Assembly (NCBI RefSeq): GCF_004570875.1
Contig: NZ_SPQK01000016.1
Span: 1 to 64,000, forward strand
Origin: Blastococcus sp. CT_GayMR16
GTDB taxonomy: Bacteria; Actinomycetota; Actinomycetes; Mycobacteriales; Geodermatophilaceae
Direction of reading: 5' to 3'
DNA length: 64,000 nucleotides
In this document: positions 58,044-64,000 of the stretch, one piece after another
Position numbering within the stretch: position 1 is the first letter of the stretch
How the letters are laid out: each line of letters begins with the position of its first letter
Program-made: the position numbers and the translations under genes
The notes under the pieces: model-generated
Databases searched by the model: none
What the model saw: only the letters and a program-made list of their open reading frames with translations
What the model was told of the DNA's origin: nothing

Positions 58044-60029
58044 GTGATCGACGTTCCCGAGGAACTCTGGCGGCCGACCCCCGAGAGCATCCGCGCCACC
58101 CGGTTGGCCGAGTTCGCCACCTGGGTCGAGCAACGGCGCGACCTCTCCTTCGGCGACCCCACCAACTACGACCTGCTGTGGCGGTGGTCGGTCGACCATC
58201 TGGACCAGTTCTGGGGCGATCTCGCCACCTGGACCGGGGTGCTGCCCGACGTCCCCGACGACCGGGTGCTGACCGACCGGAGCATGCCCGGTGCCGTCTG
58301 GTTCCCCGGCACGACGATCAACTATGCCGAACAGGTGCTGCGCAACTCAGGCGACGAGCACCCGGCTCTCATCGCGGTGGCCGAGGACGCGGAACCGATC
58401 GAGATCTCCTGGGCGACGCTGGCCGGCCAGGTCGGCGCGTTCGCCGCGACGCTGCGCAGCCTGAGCGTCCAGCGCGGCGACCGGGTGGCCGGCTACCTGC
58501 CCAACGTGCCCGAGGCGGTGATCGCCTTCCTCGGTGCGGCGTCACTCGGTGCCGTCTGGTCCTCCTGTGCGCCCGACTTCGGCACCCGCGCCGTGCTCGA
58601 CCGGTTCGCCCAGATCGAGCCCACCGTGCTGATCGCCGTCGACGGCTACCGGTTCAACGGCAAGGAGTACGACCGCCGGGACGTCGTCACCGAGCTGCGG
58701 GCCTCGCTCCCGACCGTGCGGACGACGATCGCCGTTCCACGCCTCTTTCCCGAGGAGGTGCCCGACGGCGCCCTCGCGTGGTCGGAGGCCGTCGCCGACG
58801 AGCAGACGCCGTCGTTCGAGGCGCTGCCGTTCGACCACCCGCTGTGGATCGTCTACTCCTCGGGCACGACCGGGCTGCCCAAGGGCATCGTGCACGGCCA
58901 TGGCGGCGTCGTCCTGGAGCAGCGCAAGCAGATCGCCCTGCACATCGACGTCGGCGTCGGCGACCGGCTGTTCTGGTACGCCTCCACCGCCTGGATCATG
59001 TGGAACATCGCCACGTCGGGGCTGCTCACCGGCGCGACGCTGATCGTCTACGACGGCGCACCCGCCTACCCCTCGATCGACGCGCAGTTCGCGCTGGCCG
59101 CGCGCACCGGCATGACCTACCTGGGCACGAGTGCCGGCTATCTGAGTGCCTGCGAGAAGGCCGGCATCCGGCCGGGTGACACCCACGACCTCGCGGCGCT
59201 GCGCAGCATCGGCTCGACCGGCTCGCCGCTGCCCTCCGCGGCCTACTACTGGGTCTACGACGCCGTGAAGCCCGACGTGCTGCTCGGGTCGCTGTCGGGC
59301 GGCACCGACATCGCGACCGGCTTCATCGGCAGCTCGCCGCTGCTCCCGGTGACGGCGGGAGAGCTGCAGCGGCCGATGCTGGCCGTCGCGGCGGCGTCCT
59401 GGAACGAGGCCGGCGAGCCGGTCGTGGGCGAGCTGGGCGAACTGGTGGTCACCGAGCCGATGCCCTCGATGCCGCTGTACTTCTGGAACGACGCTCCTCC
59501 TGGCCCGCGCGGCAGCCGCTACCGGGAGGCGTACTTCGAGCCGTGGCGCGGGGTCTGGCGGCACGGCGACTGGCTGGAGATCACCGACCGCGGCACCTGC
59601 ATCATCACCGGTCGGTCGGACTCCACGCTCAACCGCGGCGGGGTGCGCATGGGGACGGCCGACATCTACGCGGCCGTCGAGGCGATCCCCGCCGTCCTCG
59701 ACTGCGTGGTCCTCGGGGTGGAGCAGCCCGACGGCGGCTACTGGATGCCGCTGTTCGTTCAGCTGGCGCCGGGCGAGGAGCTCACCGACGAGCTGATCGG
59801 CACGATCCGGACGGCGATCCGCGAGCAGGCCAGCCCGCGGCACGTGCCCGACGAGATCATCGCCGTCCCCGGCGTCCCCCACACCCGCACGGGCAAGCGC
59901 CTGGAGGTGCCGCTCAAGCGGCTGTTCCAGGGGGTCGACCCCGCCAAGGCGGTCAACGCCGGGGCCGTGGACGACGCCTCGCTGGTCGACCACTACATCG
60001 CCCTGGCCAAGGAGCGCGCTAGCTCCTGA
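58044..60029 (+). CDS. Acetoacetate--CoA ligase
   Basis: A 661-residue ANL-superfamily adenylating enzyme. The N-terminus WRPTPESIRATRLAEFATWV is typical of acetoacetyl-CoA synthetases; the AMP-binding P-loop is YSSGTTGLPKGIVHG, later motifs LGSLSGGTDIATGFIG and GDWLEITDRGTCIITGRSDS, and the C-terminal catalytic Lys is in TRTGKRLEVPLK. It activates acetoacetate to acetoacetyl-CoA for ketone or leucine-derived carbon use. GTG 58044 is the first start with good family alignment. It ends 11 bp inside the convergent NUDIX gene. Confidence 0.93.
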   Translation: MIDVPEELWRPTPESIRATRLAEFATWVEQRRDLSFGDPTNYDLLWRWSVDHLDQFWGDLATWTGVLPDVPDDRVLTDRSMPGAVWFPGTTINYAEQVLRNSGDEHPALIAVAEDAEPIEISWATLAGQVGAFAATLRSLSVQRGDRVAGYLPNVPEAVIAFLGAASLGAVWSSCAPDFGTRAVLDRFAQIEPTVLIAVDGYRFNGKEYDRRDVVTELRASLPTVRTTIAVPRLFPEEVPDGALAWSEAVADEQTPSFEALPFDHPLWIVYSSGTTGLPKGIVHGHGGVVLEQRKQIALHIDVGVGDRLFWYASTAWIMWNIATSGLLTGATLIVYDGAPAYPSIDAQFALAARTGMTYLGTSAGYLSACEKAGIRPGDTHDLAALRSIGSTGSPLPSAAYYWVYDAVKPDVLLGSLSGGTDIATGFIGSSPLLPVTAGELQRPMLAVAAASWNEAGEPVVGELGELVVTEPMPSMPLYFWNDAPPGPRGSRYREAYFEPWRGVWRHGDWLEITDRGTCIITGRSDSTLNRGGVRMGTADIYAAVEAIPAVLDCVVLGVEQPDGGYWMPLFVQLAPGEELTDELIGTIRTAIREQASPRHVPDEIIAVPGVPHTRTGKRLEVPLKRLFQGVDPAKAVNAGAVDDASLVDHYIALAKERASS

Positions 60030-60678
60030 ACGGTCCGCGCAGCGCCGCCCACTGCAGCAGCATGATCGTCTTGGCGTCGGCGATCCGGCCGTCGTCGATC
60101 ATGTCCAGGGCCTCATCGATGTCGAGCTCGACGATCTCGATGTCCTCGCCCTCGTCGGCGACTCCGCCGCGGTCGCCGGTGCGGTCGGCCGGGCTGTAGG
60201 GGGCGGCGAAGAAGTGCAGCCGCTCGGTCACCGAGCCCGGGCTCATCCACACGTCGAACACGTGCTCCACCGCACCGACGGTGACGCCGAGCTCCTCCTC
60301 CACCTCGCGGCGGACGGCGTCCTCCGGTGACTCGTCGTCCAGCAGGCCGGCGGCGGCCTCCAGCAGCATCCCGTCCGGATGGCCGTTGACGTAGGCGGGG
60401 AAGCGGAACTGGCGGCTGAGCAGGACCGTGCGCCGGGCGACGTCGTACAGCAGCAGCGTGGCGCCGTTGCCCCGGTCGTAGGTCTCGCGCTGCTCGGTGG
60501 TCCAGGTGCCGTCGGGACGGCGCCGCTCGAGCGTCGTCCGCCGGAGCACGTGCCAGCCACTCGCCAGGAGCTCGACATCGCGGACGACGACGTCGGGATT
60601 GCCGGTCAGGTCGCGGCCGACCTGGTCCAGCCCGGTGCGGCCGCGGGAGTCGGGCACGTCGATGCCAGGGACGCTCAC
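60019..60678 (-). CDS. NUDIX hydrolase (NudK-like)
   Basis: A 219-residue NUDIX enzyme. The Nudix helix is GLLDDESPEDAVRREVEEEL (E-x7-R-E-x2-E-E), one residue shorter at its start than the textbook form. VLLSRQFRFPAYVNGHPDGM and DVWMSPGSVTERLHFFAAPY (Pro-Gly-x-x-x-E) match ADP-sugar/GDP-mannose pyrophosphatases such as NudK. GTG 60678. Convergent overlap with the acetoacetate-CoA ligase gene. Confidence 0.9.
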   Translation of the reverse strand: MSVPGIDVPDSRGRTGLDQVGRDLTGNPDVVVRDVELLASGWHVLRRTTLERRRPDGTWTTEQRETYDRGNGATLLLYDVARRTVLLSRQFRFPAYVNGHPDGMLLEAAAGLLDDESPEDAVRREVEEELGVTVGAVEHVFDVWMSPGSVTERLHFFAAPYSPADRTGDRGGVADEGEDIEIVELDIDEALDMIDDGRIADAKTIMLLQWAALRGPFRS

Positions 60679-60811
60679 GCATCGACCCTAGGTCGTGGCC
60701 TTGCTCACCTGGGCGGATGACCCTGGTGTGCGGAGGGCATGTCCAGCCACCAAGGTGTACGTGATCACGCTGCCGTCCGACCCTGATGCCACGCCGAGGA
60801 GAGAGCCGACG

Positions 60812-62059
60812 ATGACGTCGAGCGACAACGAGATCTGGCAGCCCGAGCCTCCGGTGCTCCTCCCCCCGTGGCACACCCAGGAGCGGGAGGAGCTGCAGCA
60901 GCAGGCGCGCCGGTTCGCGATGGACGAGGTGCTGCCGGTCGCCAACGAGCTCGACCCGCAGAAGGGCGAGATCCCGGCGTCCCTGCTCAACCGGCTGGCC
61001 GAGCTCGGTTACTTCGGCATCACCGTCCCGGCCGAGCACGGCGGCCTCGGCCTCGGCGTCTTCGAGTACTGCATGGTCAGCGAGGAGCTGGCCCGCGCCT
61101 GGATGTCGACGGCCAGCATCCTGGCCCGTTCCCAGGGCCTCGGGACGGCGGTGCCCGAGGAGGCCAAGCGGAACGACCTGCTCGCCCGCAGCGCGCGCGG
61201 CGACTGGATCGGCGCGATCGCGCTGTCCGAGCCCGATGCCGGCTCCGACCTGGCCGGGGTCTCGACCCGCGCGGTGCTCGACGGCGACGAGTGGGTGGTC
61301 ACCGGGCGCAAACGCTGGTGCGGCAACGCGAAGGCCGCCGACTTCATCCAGGTGCTGGTGCGCGAGCGGGACCCGGAGGAGGGCGAGTCCCGCTCGAAGG
61401 GCCTGGTCAACCTGCTGCTGGAGAAGAAGCGGGGCGAGTTCCCCGAGGGGTTGTCCGGCTATCCGATCGACAAGGTGGGGTATCACGGCTTCCTCACCTG
61501 GGACCTGACCTTCGACGGCGTCCGGATCCCCGCGGGCAACGTCATCGACGAGGCCGCGGCCAGCGACGAGGAGGGCGACGACGCCAAGCGGGCCGGCTTC
61601 GCCGAGGCGCAGAAGTTCCTCAACACCGCGCGGGTGCACACCGCTGCGCGCGCGGTCGGCCTCGCCCGGGCCGCCCTGGAGGACTCGATCGTCTACCTGC
61701 AGGAGCGCGAGCAGTTCGGCCACCCGATCGGCGACTTCCAGGCACTGCGGTTCAACGTCGCCGAGATGGCCGCGCAGATCGAGCAGTCCCGCGCCTTCTA
61801 CCGGCAGGTGGCACACCTCCTCGACCTCGGCGTCCCCTGCGAGAAGGAGGCGTCGATGGTGAAGCTCGAGGCCACCGAGATGTCGGTGCGGGTGACCAAC
61901 CAGGCCATGCAGCTGCACGGCGGGAACGGCTACACCACCGAGCGGCAGGTCGAGCGGCACTGGCGCGACGCCCGGCTGACCACGATCTTCGAGGGCACCA
62001 GCGAGATCCAGAAGCGGATCATCAGCGACCGCCTGCTGCCCCGGAGCCCGCTGACCTGA
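60812..62059 (+). CDS. Acyl-CoA dehydrogenase
   Basis: A 415-residue flavoenzyme of beta-oxidation or branched-chain acyl-CoA catabolism. It shows LGYFGITVPAEHGGLGLGVF, ALSEPDAGSDLAGVSTRAV (FAD/substrate contacts), RAVGLARAALEDSIVYLQER, REQFGHPIGDFQALRF and MQLHGGNGYTTERQVER, and the catalytic-base segment IFEGTSEIQKR. ATG 60812. It lies one gene from the acetoacetate-CoA ligase; both fit leucine or fatty-acid breakdown. It ends 5 bp before the palindrome at 62064. Confidence 0.94.
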   Translation: MTSSDNEIWQPEPPVLLPPWHTQEREELQQQARRFAMDEVLPVANELDPQKGEIPASLLNRLAELGYFGITVPAEHGGLGLGVFEYCMVSEELARAWMSTASILARSQGLGTAVPEEAKRNDLLARSARGDWIGAIALSEPDAGSDLAGVSTRAVLDGDEWVVTGRKRWCGNAKAADFIQVLVRERDPEEGESRSKGLVNLLLEKKRGEFPEGLSGYPIDKVGYHGFLTWDLTFDGVRIPAGNVIDEAAASDEEGDDAKRAGFAEAQKFLNTARVHTAARAVGLARAALEDSIVYLQEREQFGHPIGDFQALRFNVAEMAAQIEQSRAFYRQVAHLLDLGVPCEKEASMVKLEATEMSVRVTNQAMQLHGGNGYTTERQVERHWRDARLTTIFEGTSEIQKRIISDRLLPRSPLT

Positions 62060-62063
62060 CGGT

Positions 62064-62112
62064 TGTGCGCTGATCGTGGTGATGGCCGGCTCATCACCAC
62101 GATCAGCGCACA
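62064..62112. repeat. Perfect 21-bp inverted repeat (extragenic palindrome/bidirectional terminator)
   Basis: Arms 62064-62084 and 62092-62112 are exact reverse complements (TGTGCGCTGATCGTGG at the left arm's 5' end), with a 7-nt centre containing the self-complementary GCCGGC. It fills almost the whole 66-bp gap between two convergent genes. Such a long error-free palindrome suggests a dispersed extragenic repeat or a very strong terminator. Confidence 0.85.
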
Positions 62113-62125
62113 GTGGTCCGAAGCC

Positions 62126-63202
62126 TCAGCCCAGGCGGATCGGCATGAGCATGCTGACGTCGCCGGCCCGGCCCGGGACCCGGATCGCCAGCGGTGCGAT
62201 GGGGCCGTCGAGCTCGAGGACCAGCTGACCGGGGCCGCCGGCGTCGAGGGCCTCCAGCAGGAACTCCCGGTTCACCCCCATCTCGAGGACCCCCGCGGTC
62301 TCGGACGCGAAGCTCACCCCGCCGTCGCGCCCGAGGCTGAGAACGGACACCTCCTGCTCGCTCCCGGCCTCCTCCCCGCGGACGACGCGGGTGGCTGCGG
62401 CGGCCAGCTCCGCCCGGAGCGCGGCGGCATCGACGTCCACGCGGTGCGTGGCGCTGCCGCGCAGCAGCCGGCGGTAGTCCGGGAAGTCGTGGTCGAGCCG
62501 TCGGCCGCGCACGGTGTGGCCGCCGGTCTCGACGGTGAGGTCGTCGCCGGTGACGGTGATCGCGACCGGGCCGGCGTCGTCGCCGAGCACTGCGAGCAGC
62601 TCGTCCACGAGCGTCACCGGGACGATCGCGCTCACCGGCGGCCCACTGACCCCGGCACCGGCGAGCGTGGACACGGCCAGCCGGTAACGGTCACTGGCGG
62701 CCAGCCGGACGGCGTCGCCGTCCACGTCGAGGAGGACTCCCGTCAGCATGGGCAGTTCGGCGTCGGTGCTCACGGCGTAGCGGACGGCGCGCAGGGCGGT
62801 GCCCAGTTCCTCGGCGGTCGTGGTGATGCGGCTCGGGCTGGGGACGGCGGTCATCGGGCTCTCCTGGTCGAGTAGGGATCGGGTCGCGGAGAGCTCACGG
62901 CGGGCGTCGTCCAGGCCTTCCTCCAGGCGCGTCAGGTGCGCCTGGAGGATCCCGTCGACCACCGGGCGGTCCCGGCGGTGCTCGAGCACCCGGCAGATGT
63001 CGGCCAGCGGCATGCCGACGCGACGCAGCCGGGCGACGAGCCGCGCGGTGACGACCTGGTCGTCGGCGTACCAGCGGTAGTTGCTGTGCGGGTCCACCCG
63101 GGCCGGCACGAGCACGCCGGCGCCGTCGTAGAACCGCAGGGCGCTCACCGTCAGCCCGCACTCGCGGGCCATCTGACCGATCCCGCGCACGTGTTCCTCC
63201 AC
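62126..63202 (-). CDS. MerR-type regulator fused to beta-sliding-clamp-like (DnaN domains 2-3) module
   Basis: A 358-residue two-part protein. Residues ~6-75 are a MerR winged HTH (IGQMARECGLTVSALRFYDG, SNYRWYADDQV, RLRRVGMPLADICRVLE); ~80-112 form a coiled-coil helix. Residues ~125-358 match domains 2 and 3 of DNA polymerase III beta: TAEELGTALRAVRYAVST, VRLAASDRYRLAVSTL, DHDFPDYRRLL and the clamp-like C-terminus VSMLMPIRLG. Clamp domain 1 is missing. No effector-binding Cys as in metal-sensing MerR. GTG 63202. Partner, ligand and ring-forming ability are unknown; a MerR family member with DnaN fold may occur in other actinobacteria but its function is not known to me. Confidence 0.85.
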   Translation of the reverse strand: MEEHVRGIGQMARECGLTVSALRFYDGAGVLVPARVDPHSNYRWYADDQVVTARLVARLRRVGMPLADICRVLEHRRDRPVVDGILQAHLTRLEEGLDDARRELSATRSLLDQESPMTAVPSPSRITTTAEELGTALRAVRYAVSTDAELPMLTGVLLDVDGDAVRLAASDRYRLAVSTLAGAGVSGPPVSAIVPVTLVDELLAVLGDDAGPVAITVTGDDLTVETGGHTVRGRRLDHDFPDYRRLLRGSATHRVDVDAAALRAELAAAATRVVRGEEAGSEQEVSVLSLGRDGGVSFASETAGVLEMGVNREFLLEALDAGGPGQLVLELDGPIAPLAIRVPGRAGDVSMLMPIRLG

Positions 63203-63262
63203 GTGCTCGACCGTCGGGCCTCGACCTGGTCGAGAGTCAACCCGGACGCGCCGACACTCCGC

Positions 63263-64000
63263 TCAGGCGACGCGCAGGACCCGCGCCTCCCACGGGCGCA
63301 GGGTGTCCCCGGCGTCCGGCAGGTTGCCCAGCACGAGCTCGGCACCCAGCGCCTGCGGCAGCAGCCCGGCCAGGGGATACGGCGTCCGGCTGACGTTGCA
63401 GACGACCAGCAGCACCTTGCCGTCGAGGGTGCGGGTGAAGGCGTACACGTGGTCGTGCTCGTGCAGCAGCATCGTGAAGTCGCCGAGGGCGACGACGTCG
63501 TTCTCGTGCCGCAGGGCGATCAGCCGCCGGTAGTGGGCGAGCACGGATCCCGGGTCGTCGCGCTGCGCGGCCGCGTTCCACTCGCCGTGGTCGGGGTTCA
63601 CGGGCAGCCAGGGCGTCCCGAGGGTGAACCCGGCGTGCTCGGTGTCGTCCCACTGCACCGGTGTGCGGGCGTTGTCCCGGCTCATCCGGCGCAGCGCGGC
63701 GAGGACGGCCGTCGGGTCATGGCCCGCGACCATCTCCGAGGAGAAGTGGTTGACCGACTCGACGTCGGAGAAGTCGTCGACGGAGGTGAACGGATAATTC
63801 GCCATCCCGATCTCCTGGCCCTGGTAGACGTACGGCGTCCCGCGGTGCAAGTGCAGCAGCGTGGCCAGGCAGGTCGCGGAATCGCGGCGGAAGGCGGGGG
63901 AGTCGTCCCCGAACCGGGACACCGCGCGCGGCTGGTCGTGGTTGTCCCAGTAGAGGGAGTTCCAGCCGACGTCGGCGAGGCCCGCCTGCCACCGGCCGAG
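63263..64000 (-). CDS. GH13 alpha-glucosidase-type enzyme, C-terminal part (runs off window)
   Basis: The visible 245 residues are the C-terminal part of an alpha-amylase-family (GH13) oligosaccharide hydrolase. The catalytic-barrel region IV reads WDNHDQPRAVSRFGDDS (N-H-D transition-state Asp), followed by TPYVYQGQEIGMANYPF and RTPVQWDDTEHAGFT, and a beta-sandwich C-domain (GDFTMLLHEHDHVYAFTRTL). These features fit oligo-1,6-glucosidase/alpha-glucosidase/trehalose-synthase-like enzymes. The start and the nucleophile region lie beyond position 64000. Likely cytoplasmic. Confidence 0.92.
   Translation of the reverse strand, partial: LGRWQAGLADVGWNSLYWDNHDQPRAVSRFGDDSPAFRRDSATCLATLLHLHRGTPYVYQGQEIGMANYPFTSVDDFSDVESVNHFSSEMVAGHDPTAVLAALRRMSRDNARTPVQWDDTEHAGFTLGTPWLPVNPDHGEWNAAAQRDDPGSVLAHYRRLIALRHENDVVALGDFTMLLHEHDHVYAFTRTLDGKVLLVVCNVSRTPYPLAGLLPQALGAELVLGNLPDAGDTLRPWEARVLRVA

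Noticed and set aside
1-64000. tRNA, rRNA, CRISPR arrays, insertion sequences or phage genes
   Set aside because: Looked for cloverleaf sequences, transposase motifs, terminal inverted repeats flanking an ORF and integrases; none could be supported.

Overview
The window is 64 kb of very GC-rich DNA (by eye above 70%), with frequent GTG starts and many 4-base stop/start overlaps (GTGA or ATGA). Gene content points to a high-GC actinobacterium: a DUF222/HNH (13E12-type) endonuclease, a DnaE2 operon behind an actinobacterial LexA box, mycobacterial-type adenosine kinase, an F420-type nitroreductase and a SAM-IV-like riboswitch. Geodermatophilaceae (Blastococcus, Modestobacter, Geodermatophilus) is my best guess, by inference only. 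I saw no rRNA, tRNA, CRISPR array, prophage or insertion sequence.

Layout. 1-512: 3' part of an apparent fusion of an ABC-2 permease tail with a CDP-alcohol phosphatidyltransferase tail. 655-1626: adenosine kinase. 7152-1764 (minus): six tightly packed genes, including carotenoid desaturase-like, CruF-like hydratase and glycosyltransferase. 7268-12004 (plus): SOS box, DUF6504, HEPN protein and DnaE2. 12071-12900: a lower-GC patch with an orphan and a divergent cold-shock protein, followed by the HNH gene. 16539-14583 (minus): DedA, HAD and hydrolase genes. 16612-19458: amidohydrolase, then an ArsR/SRPBCC/VOC module with twin palindromic operators. 19466-23224: MBL hydrolase and a TldD/PmbA pair. 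23538-25191: Cys-rich small protein and a secreted NlpC/P60 peptidase. 25250-28142: YdeI, phosphatase, NnrD, gamma carbonic anhydrase. 31762-28144 (minus): riboswitch, metY, metX and a cysteine-desulfurase-like gene. 32005-35440: Zn-alcohol dehydrogenase and a second ArsR/SRPBCC module. 35465-40917: MscS with a Thr-rich partner, thioesterase, F420-type enzyme, NTF2, TetR, DUF4287 and STAS proteins.

40969-52446 is a polyamine/amine catabolic cluster: Lrp regulator, copper amine oxidase, agmatinase, aminobutyraldehyde dehydrogenase, GABA transaminase, saccharopine-dehydrogenase-like enzyme, APC permease, universal stress protein and an omega-aminotransferase. Together these could take agmatine through putrescine and aminobutanal to GABA and succinic semialdehyde. 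52592-57052 holds an EamA transporter, a siderophore ABC importer lacking a binding protein behind an IdeR/DtxR-type box, and glutathione peroxidase. 57182-62059 holds small conserved proteins, acetoacetate-CoA ligase, a NUDIX hydrolase and an acyl-CoA dehydrogenase. The window ends with a 21-bp perfect palindrome, a MerR regulator fused to a beta-sliding-clamp-like module, and the C-terminal part of a GH13 alpha-glucosidase running off the edge.

The most unusual items are the MerR/beta-clamp fusion (62126-63202), the left-edge chimera, and the SOS-boxed DnaE2 operon that has a HEPN protein but no ImuB in view.
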